Origin: an uncultured Acidobacteriota bacterium
Lineage (GTDB): Bacteria; Acidobacteriota; Blastocatellia; Pyrinomonadales; Pyrinomonadaceae
Assembly (NCBI GenBank): GCA_902826795.1
Contig: CADEGD010000030.1
Span: 1,058 to 44,476 of the forward strand
Direction of reading: 5' to 3'
Length of the DNA: 43,419 nucleotides
Below are positions 1 to 8,861 of the stretch, in pieces. Made by a program: the position numbers and the translations under genes. Below the pieces are notes generated by a model. The model did not search any database. It worked only from the letters and a program-made list of their open reading frames with translations, and was not told the origin of the DNA. How positions within the stretch are numbered: position 1 is the stretch's first letter; each line of letters begins with the position of its first letter.

Positions 1-96
1 CGTGCCCAAACCTGTTCTATGTATCCCATTTTCGGTTTCCAAAAACTCCCTTATGAAATTTGCGTTCGATGAAACTGTTTACACTACCACACGCTT

Positions 97-522
97 TCAA
101 TTTCGCTTAAAGCTGACGGCACATACAACTATGCCAAAGATCAACATCAGTCCGCCGATCGGTGCCAGGAAAACAAGCGGGCTCGGATCGTTGACGGAAT
201 TGCCGATGCCGCCGAGCATAAATCCGACCGGCATTGCTACGGACCCTATCCGCAGCATCCAGTTTGCGATGGGCGCGACCGAAACAAATCCGGCTTTCCA
301 CGCCAGGCCCACGACGACCAGCACCAAACTTAGCAGCGTACCGTGAGCGTGGGCGAGCCGAAACATCTCGCGTGTGATCGCGTCCGAAAGATAGTCCGGA
401 ATGCGAAAGGCGATCAGGCCTTCAAGCAGCAGCCCGAACGACATCCAAACGGCGATGCCGATCATGCCCTGAAAAACCAACCCGGCATCACCCGCCGCTT
501 TCACTTCTGGACCTTCAGCCAC
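97..522 (-). CDS. Small four-helix membrane protein coupled to the octaheme cytochrome
   Basis: A 141-residue hydrophobic protein with about four predicted membrane segments (roughly residues 13-40, 58-80, 82-105 and 112-138). It starts with GTG directly after the TAA stop of the upstream octaheme cytochrome c (TAA-GTG, no gap). A GGAGG lies within the end of the cytochrome gene about 11 nt upstream, so translation is probably coupled. A conserved-looking stretch near residue 57 reads LAHAHGTLLS, and its histidines could bind heme or a quinone, but this is only inference. I do not recognise a named family. The context suggests a membrane partner that anchors, or passes electrons to, the cytochrome. 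No terminator is visible in the 96 bases downstream. Confidence 0.75.
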   Translation of the reverse strand: MAEGPEVKAAGDAGLVFQGMIGIAVWMSFGLLLEGLIAFRIPDYLSDAITREMFRLAHAHGTLLSLVLVVVGLAWKAGFVSVAPIANWMLRIGSVAMPVGFMLGGIGNSVNDPSPLVFLAPIGGLMLIFGIVVCAVSFKRN

Positions 523-2271
523 TTATTCGCCGACCTCCAGATCGACGTCCTGTCTTATCTTTCGCATCGTTTCCGCCAATCGCTTCGTATCGGTGATCCT
601 CGCCGGGTCGAGCTGTCTGATGAACATCGCTATCTGCGTTGCACGCATATCAGGGCTTGCGAGGTAATCCGGCCCGCCGCCAATCGCGGTCATTCCGTTC
701 GCCGCGAAGAACCGCACGATCGGATAGTTGTCCGTCGCGAACGCCTCGGACAGCAGCGGCATATACCATGTCGCTTCACCGTGCTTACTCAATGCATCCG
801 CCATCATCGCACGCGTCAACGCATCGCCCGCAAACAGCCCGCGGACGCTTTCCGGCTGATCGAACTGAGCATCGCCCGATCGTGCGAGCGAGCCGTAATG
901 ATCAGGCCACATCGCCTTCGCCTGATCGACGGTCCAATTGGCCGACTGATCTACGTGGCATTGATTGCATGCGTTCGGCACGTTCTGGTCGATCGTCAAC
1001 TGCGGCTGGGGGATCGTTATCTTGTGCGTTTTGTGAAACGCCATCACGCCGGAAACAACCTCCGGCATATGACACGAATAGCAACTGCTGCCCGCCGAGT
1101 TGGCAAGATGCTTTGTGTGCTGCGTCAAACGGGGTTCGGCGGCAAGCTCCGTATGACACTGCGTACACGCGATGTTCGTCCGCTTCTCTTCGGTGATCTG
1201 CCCTTTGATGTCGCCGCCGTGCATCGTGTGGCAACTGTTGCAGCTTATGCGGTTGCCGGGTTCGCCGTCGGTAAAGCATTTAGATTGCGTGACGCCCTGA
1301 TATTCATAAGCCGTCAGCCGCGGCGAACCATCTGCCCAAAATCTGCTCTCGAACGAAACGTTGCCGATCTTCGTTTCGTGGCTCACCGGGGTGTAAAATT
1401 CCGCGAGATCTTTGCCCGCGTCGAACGGATCGCCCTTCGTCATTATCTCGCGAATGCGGTCGGTCGGCTCTGGAACGCGCTGCCCGTGGCAATGACCGCA
1501 GATCATCATCCCGCGGTCGCTGTCGAGCTTCAACGGATTAACGATGCCCGTCTTCGCCGTATCGTCCAGATGCCATTTAGCACGAGTCAGCGGCGACGAA
1601 GCCATCTCCGCGTGTTCCGCTCCTTGCCCGTGGCACGCACCGCAGGCGATGCCGAGTTCTGCAACCTCGGTCGCCGCCATTCGCGTGTTGAAATTAAAAT
1701 TCGGCTGGGCTTTTACGTTGTGGCAAAAAACGCAGTTCGTGTCCCACTGCGCTACGTGCTGGTTGAAGTTGTCGCTGTCGGGATGAAAGAATGAACCGTT
1801 CAGGCTCATCCACCGCTTCCGCTCGATGTCGAACGCGACCGGCAGTCGGAAATATTGCCCATTGCGCCGCGTCACATATTGTTCGATCCGCCGCGAGCCG
1901 ACCGTTCGGTAGATCTCGTTATTCTCGATTCGCCCGTCGGCGTACTTGAAATTCATCCAGAACTTGTCGCCGCTGCGAACCATCCGAGCCGTCACGCCGA
2001 GAAATTCGAACGTGTTGTTCTTCTCAAAATCGCCCTGCACCGTCTCCGGCTTGATGCCCTGCGTCATCCGGCTGTGGTGCGTCCGACTCCACGATGCGTA
2101 ATGATCTTCGTGGCAAACCTTGCAATCCTGCGAAGGGATGTAATTCTCGTCGGCTTTCCCCGCCCGGGTTCCGATATACTCGGGCCGAAGTCCAAGCACC
2201 GCCGCGCCCACCGCACCTGCAACGAAAAGAGTGATGATCGCCGACTTGATGAGGAGAGTTCGCTGCTGCAT
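523..2271 (-). CDS. Octaheme c-type cytochrome
   Basis: A 582-residue protein with an N-terminal signal or anchor segment (residues 8-28), expected on the periplasmic side. It contains eight CXXCH heme-binding motifs, with first cysteines near residues 50, 180, 210, 258, 344, 369, 397 and 435, so it should bind eight covalent hemes. The later motif spacing and flanking sequence resemble the cytochrome c554 / doubled-CXXCH group of multiheme cytochromes. After the last heme there is about 140 residues without motifs, probably a helical C-terminal domain. A role in respiratory electron transfer, possibly with nitrogen or sulfur oxyanions, is inference; no substrate motif is visible. The gene begins 4 bases after the stop of the CNNM/CorC gene and ends directly at the start of a membrane protein, so the three probably form one transcript. 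Confidence 0.9.
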   Translation of the reverse strand: MQQRTLLIKSAIITLFVAGAVGAAVLGLRPEYIGTRAGKADENYIPSQDCKVCHEDHYASWSRTHHSRMTQGIKPETVQGDFEKNNTFEFLGVTARMVRSGDKFWMNFKYADGRIENNEIYRTVGSRRIEQYVTRRNGQYFRLPVAFDIERKRWMSLNGSFFHPDSDNFNQHVAQWDTNCVFCHNVKAQPNFNFNTRMAATEVAELGIACGACHGQGAEHAEMASSPLTRAKWHLDDTAKTGIVNPLKLDSDRGMMICGHCHGQRVPEPTDRIREIMTKGDPFDAGKDLAEFYTPVSHETKIGNVSFESRFWADGSPRLTAYEYQGVTQSKCFTDGEPGNRISCNSCHTMHGGDIKGQITEEKRTNIACTQCHTELAAEPRLTQHTKHLANSAGSSCYSCHMPEVVSGVMAFHKTHKITIPQPQLTIDQNVPNACNQCHVDQSANWTVDQAKAMWPDHYGSLARSGDAQFDQPESVRGLFAGDALTRAMMADALSKHGEATWYMPLLSEAFATDNYPIVRFFAANGMTAIGGGPDYLASPDMRATQIAMFIRQLDPARITDTKRLAETMRKIRQDVDLEVGE

Positions 2272-2275
2272 CGAT

Positions 2276-3694
2276 CTAGGAGATTGTTTCCGTCTCGTCT
2301 GCTGCCGTTTTCTGCATTCTTACGGTAAGAACGCGACGTTTCTCTACTTTTTCAATCCGGAATGAGTGACCGTTGTACGGTACGACGTCACCTTCGTTAA
2401 GGATCTGACCGGATTCCGACATAAGGAAGCCGGCGACGGTCGTGTAGGCGTCAGAGATCGGAATATTCAGCGTCAGACGCTTGTTTAGATCGCGCACGGC
2501 GAGCCCGCCGTCGAGAATATACGTCCCGTCAGGCTGTCCGTGAATCTGTTCGCTGACTTCTTCATCGTGTTCATCAGAAATGTCGCCGACGATCTCTTCG
2601 AGAAGGTCCTCGAGAGTGATGATGCCTTCGACGCCGCCGTGCTCGTCAACCACAAAACCGAAGTGAAACTTTTCCTGCTGCATCTGTCGCAGCACGTCTT
2701 CGAGCCTCGCGGTGTCGACAACGTAGTTGGGCTTTTGCAGGATGTTCGACAGAGCGAACTCGCCTCGGTCGATCAAGGAATTCAAGACGTCTTTAACATG
2801 AACGATGCCAGCGATATCGTCGAGCGATTCACGATGCACCGGAAGCCGTGAGAAGCCGTGAGTTCGAAACGCATCGGCCATCTGTTCCAGCGTGCAATTA
2901 TCCGAAACGGCAACGATCTCGGTTCGCGGGATCATCGCCTCTTTCACAGTCGTTTCGGAGAATTCAAATACTTGATCAATTAGCCGCTGTTCTTCTTCGT
3001 TAAGATGGCCGCTCGCCTGCGAAACTCTGATCAGCTGTCGAATCTCGTCCTCAGTGTAGCTTGAACCGTGTTCGCCCGAAGGATGCAGCCCGAACAAGCG
3101 GACAGTTCTGTTGCCGGCCCAGTCGAGAATGCGAATGAACGGGTAGCCGACTCTGTAAAAAAACATGAGCGGCACCGCAATAAAGTAGGAGACTCGCTCC
3201 GATAATTCCAGGGCCGCCGTCTTAGGCGCAAGCTCGCCAAACACGATATGGAGAAATGTGATCAGCGAAAATGCGATCGCGAAAGAGATCGTGTGCAGCA
3301 CCGCTCCGGATGCGATCACCGAGAAGCCGGTTACACCGGCTAGCCAAGCAAGAATCGGATCTAACAGGGAGGCAACTGCGGGTTCGCCGATCCAGCCCAA
3401 GCCAAGTGACGATAACGTAATGCCAAGTTGAGTAGCGGAAATATAGGCATTGAGATTGTTGAGCATTGCCAACAATCTGATGGCGGCTTTATCACCCTCG
3501 CCTGCAACCGCCTCGATCCGCGATTTGCGAACCGCAACCAACGCAAACTCGCTCGCGACGAAAAAACCGTTAGCGAGTACGAGCAAGATCACAGACGATA
3601 TACTCAATATCGACCAGCCGGCTGTAGGCCATTCAACTGTTGCCGTGGAATCAGCGAAGAAGAGCAGAAACGATAAACTAGCGGGGTCGTCCAT
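2276..3694 (-). CDS. CNNM/CorC-type membrane protein with CBS pair (hemolysin family)
   Basis: A 472-residue protein with the standard architecture of the hemolysin C / CorC / CNNM family. An N-terminal DUF21 transmembrane domain (about residues 25-210) contains the NGFFVASEFALVAVRKSR signature. Two CBS domains follow (about 245-365), then a C-terminal CorC_HlyC domain (about 380-465). Family members are linked to magnesium or cobalt efflux and membrane stress; the older name hemolysin is historical. The CBS pair usually binds adenine nucleotides and gates transport. The length is normal and all domains look intact. The gene is followed after 4 bases by the octaheme cytochrome, although a functional link between ion efflux and the cytochrome is not obvious. 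The ATG is preceded by roughly 85 non-coding bases. Confidence 0.92.
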   Translation of the reverse strand: MDDPASLSFLLFFADSTATVEWPTAGWSILSISSVILLVLANGFFVASEFALVAVRKSRIEAVAGEGDKAAIRLLAMLNNLNAYISATQLGITLSSLGLGWIGEPAVASLLDPILAWLAGVTGFSVIASGAVLHTISFAIAFSLITFLHIVFGELAPKTAALELSERVSYFIAVPLMFFYRVGYPFIRILDWAGNRTVRLFGLHPSGEHGSSYTEDEIRQLIRVSQASGHLNEEEQRLIDQVFEFSETTVKEAMIPRTEIVAVSDNCTLEQMADAFRTHGFSRLPVHRESLDDIAGIVHVKDVLNSLIDRGEFALSNILQKPNYVVDTARLEDVLRQMQQEKFHFGFVVDEHGGVEGIITLEDLLEEIVGDISDEHDEEVSEQIHGQPDGTYILDGGLAVRDLNKRLTLNIPISDAYTTVAGFLMSESGQILNEGDVVPYNGHSFRIEKVEKRRVLTVRMQKTAADETETIS

Positions 3695-3779
3695 TAATTA
3701 GCGAACCGGGAAATGCTTCGATGCAGGGACCTCCATATTTGCCGCTGCAACGAATAAGAGCGAAGTATATCACAGCATT

Positions 3780-4319
3780 TCAGCCGTTTGCATCGATGAT
3801 CTCCTGGATCAGCATCCGGCACGAACCGCATCCGCTGCCTACCCTTAGAGCGGCGGATACGTCTGTAACGCTTTGTGCACTTTGTGATGCTACATATTGC
3901 TCAACGGTGTCCGCCGAGACGCCGAAGCAAGTGCAGATCAGTGCCTTCTCTCCGCTGAACTCCTCGATCAACCGCGAGCGATGATCGGCAAGAGCATTTC
4001 GGATGGCTCGAATAGGGGCATCGGTACAACCGGGCCGGCCAGCCGTAGGAACTACGATCTCGCCTTGCAGCTCGAGCAGCGAGTTTCCGGATAGTGACGC
4101 ACCTGCCGATTCCGCCGCCGCGATCATGTACCCGCAGCCGTTAGTCCGATATCCGATCTCTCGTATCGTTTGGCGTTCGCCATCGATCCGCATCTCCACC
4201 TTTACGAAACATCCGCAGTCGAACTTTGCCTCCGCTCCAGCAGCGTTCGGATCGCGAACCGGCTCGCAAAACTTCGGCTTGCGGATCGCATCGGCTATCT
4301 CTGAGGGGTAGATCGGCAC
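3780..4319 (-). CDS. NifU-like Fe-S cluster scaffold with BFD-type [2Fe-2S] domain
   Basis: The protein begins like IscU/NifU (PIYPSEIADAIRKPKF) and has the three scaffold cysteines in DCGC, NGCGYM and GRPGCTD contexts. A C-terminal BFD-like [2Fe-2S] module follows with a CTCFG ... GCGSC cysteine pattern. The frame is open upstream to 4466, but I choose the GTG at 4319. It falls exactly where the family normally starts, and a longer form would run across the promoter and start of the divergent lipoprotein gene. That gives 179 residues: NifU N-domain plus BFD, without the C-terminal Nfu domain of classical NifU. The role is assembly or transfer of Fe-S clusters in the cytoplasm. The ribosome-binding site is weak. 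No isc/suf/nif genes are nearby. Confidence 0.85.
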   Translation of the reverse strand: MPIYPSEIADAIRKPKFCEPVRDPNAAGAEAKFDCGCFVKVEMRIDGERQTIREIGYRTNGCGYMIAAAESAGASLSGNSLLELQGEIVVPTAGRPGCTDAPIRAIRNALADHRSRLIEEFSGEKALICTCFGVSADTVEQYVASQSAQSVTDVSAALRVGSGCGSCRMLIQEIIDANG

Positions 4320-4365
4320 GCGTTCGAGTTTAGCAACATTCGAACTATTCGCTAGAATTAGCTCA

Positions 4366-4929
4366 ATGTCATTTCGCGTTGTTATTCTGGTTTTTGTCGC
4401 TATCGTCATATCAGCCTGCGGTTCGGCGGCTCCCGTATCTGTCGGCAATAAGCCGGTATCGATCAACGACCAACCGCTGCGCGATGCTCCGACGCGTCCG
4501 CTGAAGCCAGTCGCTGAAATGAACTGGACGACGTTCGAAGGAAACGTTCAGAAGCTGAAAGACTTTCAAGGTAAGGTCGTTATTCTCGACTTCTGGGCTA
4601 CTTACTGTCCGCCATGTATTGAGGAGATCCCGCATCTCATGGAACTCAAAAAAACGTATGGTGGCGATCTCGTCCTGATCGGCCTTCACGTGGGCGGCGA
4701 AGAAGACCGACCGAAAGTACCGGAGTTCATCAAGCGCTTGAACATTGACTATCCGCTCGCAACGCCGGAGGATTCTCTGACACAGTTTATCTTTGGGCAG
4801 GAATCGGCGATACCGCAGACGGCGATCTTCGATCGCTCAGGCAAACTTGTAAAAAAGATCGTCGGGTTCAATCCAGAGATAAAGTTGCAGCTTGACGAGG
4901 CAGTGGCGGCGACCATAAAGGCGAAATAG
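4366..4929 (+). CDS. TlpA-like thioredoxin-fold lipoprotein
   Basis: A 187-residue protein that starts with a lipoprotein signal peptide (hydrophobic residues 3-16, lipobox ISAC with lipidation cysteine about residue 18). The thioredoxin fold follows, with the redox-active motif WATYCPPC around residues 78-85 and the cis-proline region at IPQTAIF. Such TlpA/ResA-type proteins are anchored in a membrane facing the periplasm, where they reduce disulfides, often in apocytochrome c maturation. This would fit the octaheme cytochrome locus next door, but the two are divergently transcribed and separated by the NifU-like gene. The start codon lies 46 bases from the GTG chosen for the NifU-like gene, so the two promoters share a short region. 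The Nudix gene follows after 3 bases. Confidence 0.9.
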   Translation: MSFRVVILVFVAIVISACGSAAPVSVGNKPVSINDQPLRDAPTRPLKPVAEMNWTTFEGNVQKLKDFQGKVVILDFWATYCPPCIEEIPHLMELKKTYGGDLVLIGLHVGGEEDRPKVPEFIKRLNIDYPLATPEDSLTQFIFGQESAIPQTAIFDRSGKLVKKIVGFNPEIKLQLDEAVAATIKAK

Positions 4930-4932
4930 CGA

Positions 4933-5370
4933 ATGGAAACGGTTTATCAGGTTTCGGCCGGTGGAGTTGCACACAGAACCAAAAACGGTTTGACAGAGGT
5001 CGTCGTGATCCAGACCTCTTCGGAGGGCCGTTGGCAGTTGCCGAAAGGGATCATCGATGCCGGAGAAACTGCGGAGACGGCCGCCCTGCGAGAGGTTCGT
5101 GAAGAAGCCGGGATAGACTGTGAAGTGATCGAACCTCTCGACGAGATCGAATATTGGTTCGTCGCGGCATACGATGGGCCAAAGAAGCGATATCACAAAA
5201 AAGTTCATTTCTACCTGATGAAATTTCTCAAAGGCGATGTGAATGACCACGACCATGAAGTGATCGAAGCACGCTGGGTCGGAATAGATGAGGCCGAAAG
5301 TATGTTGGCGTTTGACAGTGAAAAGAAATTGATCGTTAAAGCCAAAAATATATTGGAGGCGAATCGATGA
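4933..5370 (+). CDS. Nudix hydrolase (MutT/Ap4A-type)
   Basis: A 145-residue, single-domain Nudix hydrolase. The Nudix box runs about residues 39-61 (GIIDAGETAETAALREVREEAGI in two halves: GIIDAGETAE then TAALREVREEAGI), with the REVREEAG metal-binding core intact. The family hydrolyses nucleoside diphosphates linked to another moiety; the length and the tyrosine/lysine-rich region (DGPKKRYHKKVHFYL) after the box resemble small diadenosine-polyphosphate or MutT-like hydrolases. The substrate cannot be fixed from sequence. The gene follows the TlpA-like gene by 3 bases, and its stop overlaps the start of the GH15 gene in an ATGA arrangement, so the pair is probably translationally coupled. Confidence 0.92.
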   Translation: METVYQVSAGGVAHRTKNGLTEVVVIQTSSEGRWQLPKGIIDAGETAETAALREVREEAGIDCEVIEPLDEIEYWFVAAYDGPKKRYHKKVHFYLMKFLKGDVNDHDHEVIEARWVGIDEAESMLAFDSEKKLIVKAKNILEANR

Positions 5371-7310
5371 GAGATCTGCCCGTCGGCAATGGATCGCTGC
5401 TGGTCAACTTTGACGACAGATATCAGATCCGCGATATTTATTTTCCTCACGTCGGCCAAGAGAATCATACCGAGGGATTTCCATGTCGTTTTGGCGTGTG
5501 GGTCGATGGAGAGTTTGCGTGGGTGGCTAATGAAGGCTGGGAACGATCGCTTGAATATTTGCCCGAAACTCTTGTAACAGCTGTCACTCTGAAGAATGAC
5601 AGGCTCGGCGTCGAGATCGTTTGTAACGACACCGTAGCGAGCCACGAGAACACCTTTCTTCGCCGCGTCCGGGTTACGAACAATCGGCCTGCGGCGGCTG
5701 AGTTTCGCGTATTTCTCCACCACGATCTTCGCATCTACGAGAACGCGTTCGGGGACACGGCCTTTTACGATCCGGAAACTCGGGCGCTGATCCACTACAA
5801 GAAGCATAGATATTTTCTGATCAACACCGAGCCGCACTTCACTACGTTTGCGACCGGGCGGAAAGCATTCCAAGGCAAAGAGGGAACTTGGCGCGACGCC
5901 GAAGATGGAAGTTTGCAGGGAGGTGTGATAACGGAAGGCTCTGTGGATTCGACCATCGGAGTGCATTTTTCGATCGACGCCGGCGAGTCTTTTGAACTCT
6001 TTTACTGGATCGCCGTTGGTACGTCGCACGGTGAGGTCGCAAATTTGAATGCCCTTGTCGCGAAGCGGACGCCGCAAGTTTATCTCGATTACACGGCAAA
6101 CTACTGGCGGGCGTGGGTGAACAAGAACGACAAGGATTTGAGTTTGCTGTCGGCAAATGTTGCGGACTTTTACAAGCGTTCGCTTCTGATCGTACATACA
6201 CAGATCGACAATGGCGGAGCGATCCTCGCGGCCAACGATCACGATGTTACCGAACGTGCGACCGACCACTACAGCTATCTCTGGACTCGAGACGGAGCGT
6301 TCGTAGCAAATGCTCTCGACCTTGCAGGATATTCGCACCTGACTCGAAAATTCTTTGATTTCTGTGGAAAGATCGTCCACAAGGGCGGCTATTTTATGCA
6401 GAAATACAACCCGGATGGCACGCTCGCGTCCGGCTGGCACGCGGCTTGGGATATTCAACGGCAAGAGAGCCTCGTGCCGATCCAGGAAGACGAGACTGCT
6501 CTGGTGCTGTGGGGGCTGTGGGAGCACTACGACCGATATCGAGATATAGAGTTTGCGCACAGGCTCTATCGCAGTCTGACAGTACCGTGTGCCGACTTTC
6601 TTGAATCGTTCCGCGACGCCAAAACTGGCCTGCCAAAACCAAGCTGGAATCTCTGGGAAGACCGTCACGGAGTGCACACGTTCACTTGTTCGACTGTTGT
6701 AGCAGGACTGCGGGCAGCGGCGAACTTTGCGGTCCTTTTCGCAGAGTATAAATTGGCGGACAAGTACTCGAAGGCCGCCGATCAGGTCGTTGTTGCAATG
6801 CGCGAGCACCTTTACAGCAAAGAACGCGGCCGGTTCCTCCGCTCGCTTCAGTCTTCGGACAACGGCGATCTGTATCCGGATGAAACCGTTGATGCCTCTT
6901 TGTTCGCGACGTTCTATTTCGGATGCTTCTCGCCTGACGACGAACTTGTTCAAAATACGATGAAGGCCGTTAAGGCCAACTTGAGCGTTGACGGTGGAAT
7001 AGCCCGGTTCCAACAGGATGGATACATGAGGGTCTCGGATAAGATCATCGGGAACCCTTGGTTTATTTGCACCCTGTGGCTCGCTGACTATTACATCGCC
7101 TCGGCAAAATCGGAGGCAGACCTCAAGCCGGCGATGGATGTATTGGAGTGGGTTTGTGATCGGGCACTGCCTTCGGGCGTTCTTGCCGAGCAGATCGATC
7201 CGCTGACCGGGGCTCATGTTTCTGTTTCGCCGCTCACGTGGTCGCATTCTACCCTGGTCGCGACGGCTTGTAATTATTTGACCAAACTCTCGCAACTCAA
7301 AGCTAGCTAG
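5367..7310 (+). CDS. Glycoside hydrolase family 15 protein (glucoamylase-like)
   Basis: A 647-residue protein with the two-part GH15 architecture: an N-terminal beta-sandwich domain (about residues 1-250) and a C-terminal (alpha/alpha)6 barrel (about 270-640). The presumed catalytic acid lies in the QEDETALVLWGLWEHY region and the catalytic base in LAEQIDPLTG, both expected positions for the family. There is no signal peptide, so it probably acts in the cytoplasm on glycogen-derived alpha-glucans or on trehalose. Glucoamylase, glucodextranase and GH15 trehalase cannot be separated here. It overlaps the Nudix gene by 4 bases and is followed 39 bases later by pyruvate kinase. With GlgC at 25.5 kb it suggests glycogen turnover. 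Confidence 0.92.
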   Translation: MRDLPVGNGSLLVNFDDRYQIRDIYFPHVGQENHTEGFPCRFGVWVDGEFAWVANEGWERSLEYLPETLVTAVTLKNDRLGVEIVCNDTVASHENTFLRRVRVTNNRPAAAEFRVFLHHDLRIYENAFGDTAFYDPETRALIHYKKHRYFLINTEPHFTTFATGRKAFQGKEGTWRDAEDGSLQGGVITEGSVDSTIGVHFSIDAGESFELFYWIAVGTSHGEVANLNALVAKRTPQVYLDYTANYWRAWVNKNDKDLSLLSANVADFYKRSLLIVHTQIDNGGAILAANDHDVTERATDHYSYLWTRDGAFVANALDLAGYSHLTRKFFDFCGKIVHKGGYFMQKYNPDGTLASGWHAAWDIQRQESLVPIQEDETALVLWGLWEHYDRYRDIEFAHRLYRSLTVPCADFLESFRDAKTGLPKPSWNLWEDRHGVHTFTCSTVVAGLRAAANFAVLFAEYKLADKYSKAADQVVVAMREHLYSKERGRFLRSLQSSDNGDLYPDETVDASLFATFYFGCFSPDDELVQNTMKAVKANLSVDGGIARFQQDGYMRVSDKIIGNPWFICTLWLADYYIASAKSEADLKPAMDVLEWVCDRALPSGVLAEQIDPLTGAHVSVSPLTWSHSTLVATACNYLTKLSQLKAS

Positions 7311-7349
7311 TTTTGGCAGTAACGCCTGCTCCGCTAAACTAACATTCGA

Positions 7350-8861
7350 ATGAGAAGAGCAAAGATCCTTGCCACCCTCGGTCCAGCGTCCAACACTGAA
7401 TCTGTCATCGAAACCATGGTTTCGGCGGGCGTCAATGCCGTTCGCATCAACATGTCGCACGGCAGCTACGACACGCATACGGCCGCTATTCATGCAACGC
7501 GTTCCGTCGCCCAAAAGCTGGGAGTTCCAATTTCGATACTGGTCGATCTTTCGGGTCCGAAGATCCGTACGAAAACGCTTGAGAACGGAACTCCGGTTCC
7601 GCTGATCGTCGGAGAGCGCTTTACCATCACCACTCGCGACATTGTGGGTAACAGTCAAGAGGTTTCTACCAACTTCTCCGAGCTTCACACGAGCGTCAAG
7701 CCAGAAGAAACGATCCTTCTCGATGACGGAGCGCTTGAGCTTCGCGTGGAAGAAGTTGTCGGCCAAGACGTTCATACGCGGGTGATTGTCGGAGGGATGC
7801 TGAACGAAAGAAAGGGCATTAATCTCCCGAATACGGTGTTGTCGATCCCGTCGATGACCGAGAAGGACCACGCGGACCTTATCTGGGCGATGGACCAGAA
7901 TGTCGATTACATCGCTCTGTCTTTCGTACGTACCGCGCAAGATTGCAAGGACGTAAAAGACGAGATCAAGCGGCTGAACAAACGAAAGATGGGACGGGCC
8001 CTGCTCGTCGCAAAGATCGAGAAGGCTGAGGCGATCGAGAATTTGGACGGGATCGTCGCGGAAACCGATGGCGTGATGGTTGCCCGCGGAGATCTTGGTG
8101 TCGAAACCAGCGTTGAGCTGGTTCCCGTCTATCAAAAACGTATTATTAGCAGAGCTGTCGCTCACGATAAATTTGTCATCACGGCCACGCAGATGCTGCA
8201 GTCGATGATCGAGAGTCCAAATCCGACCCGGGCCGAGGCGTCTGACGTTGCGAACGCAGTTTGGGATGGAACAGACGCGGTCATGCTCTCGGCGGAGACG
8301 GCATCCGGTTCGTTTCCGGTAGAGGCCGTTCGGACGATGGCTCGGATAATTGATTCCGCCGAAACCCTCAAGCCGAGCGAACTCCGCAAGCCGGTCAAGT
8401 TCTCGCTCGCTCCAACCGGCCGGACAAGTCAGGCCCTTTGCAAGGCCGCCGCTTATGCCGCGCGTGAAGTGATGACTGAGAAGGTTGCCGTATTTACCGA
8501 GTCCGGACTGATGGGCCGAAGGCTTTCGTCTATCCGCTCCGGACTGCAGACGTTTGCCCTTACGTCGTCGCTTGACGTGTACAACCAACTTGGCCTCATC
8601 TGGGGAGTTAATCCTTTTTATCAAGGTGAATTTACCGATTCACAACCATATCAACTCGGCGAAGGCACGATGATGGATCTCTTGAATGCCGAAACGGATT
8701 CAACTGCCGACCTGCTCAAGGTCGGAGAAGATACGCTGCTTCGGGCAGGTGTTGTTGCCGAGGGAGAAACTATCATAATGATGGCGGGCCGGCTTTCTGG
8801 ACACGGCCTTTCGAGCTCCGTGGTTGTATGGACGATCGGCGAAGAATTGCCTCGACGCTAA
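7350..8861 (+). CDS. pyk: Pyruvate kinase
   Basis: A 503-residue protein matching pyruvate kinase throughout. It has the N-terminal KILATLGPAS motif, the RINMSHG substrate-binding motif, the metal/phosphate region around VARGDLGVE, the ATATQMLQSMIE signature (here TATQMLQSMIESPNPTRAE) and the VWDGTDAVMLSAETASG segment. The C-terminal allosteric domain follows, about residues 350-500. It converts phosphoenolpyruvate and ADP to pyruvate and ATP, the last step of glycolysis, in the cytoplasm. It is slightly longer than the usual 470-480 residues because of a C-terminal stretch. It lies 39 bases after the GH15 gene in the same direction and may share its transcript. Its stop codon overlaps the convergent stop of the FMN reductase gene by 4 bases. 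Confidence 0.97.
   Translation: MRRAKILATLGPASNTESVIETMVSAGVNAVRINMSHGSYDTHTAAIHATRSVAQKLGVPISILVDLSGPKIRTKTLENGTPVPLIVGERFTITTRDIVGNSQEVSTNFSELHTSVKPEETILLDDGALELRVEEVVGQDVHTRVIVGGMLNERKGINLPNTVLSIPSMTEKDHADLIWAMDQNVDYIALSFVRTAQDCKDVKDEIKRLNKRKMGRALLVAKIEKAEAIENLDGIVAETDGVMVARGDLGVETSVELVPVYQKRIISRAVAHDKFVITATQMLQSMIESPNPTRAEASDVANAVWDGTDAVMLSAETASGSFPVEAVRTMARIIDSAETLKPSELRKPVKFSLAPTGRTSQALCKAAAYAAREVMTEKVAVFTESGLMGRRLSSIRSGLQTFALTSSLDVYNQLGLIWGVNPFYQGEFTDSQPYQLGEGTMMDLLNAETDSTADLLKVGEDTLLRAGVVAEGETIIMMAGRLSGHGLSSSVVVWTIGEELPRR

Noticed and set aside
343..1794. A 483-codon open frame on the plus strand opposite the octaheme cytochrome
   Set aside because: The minus strand has eight heme motifs and a signal sequence; the plus frame is an Arg/His-rich shadow.
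5211..8624. A 1137-codon open frame on the minus strand across the Nudix, GH15 and pyruvate kinase genes
   Set aside because: The plus-strand genes are unmistakable. The antisense frame has no domain-like sequence and is rich in Arg/Val, as expected from codon bias opposite real genes.
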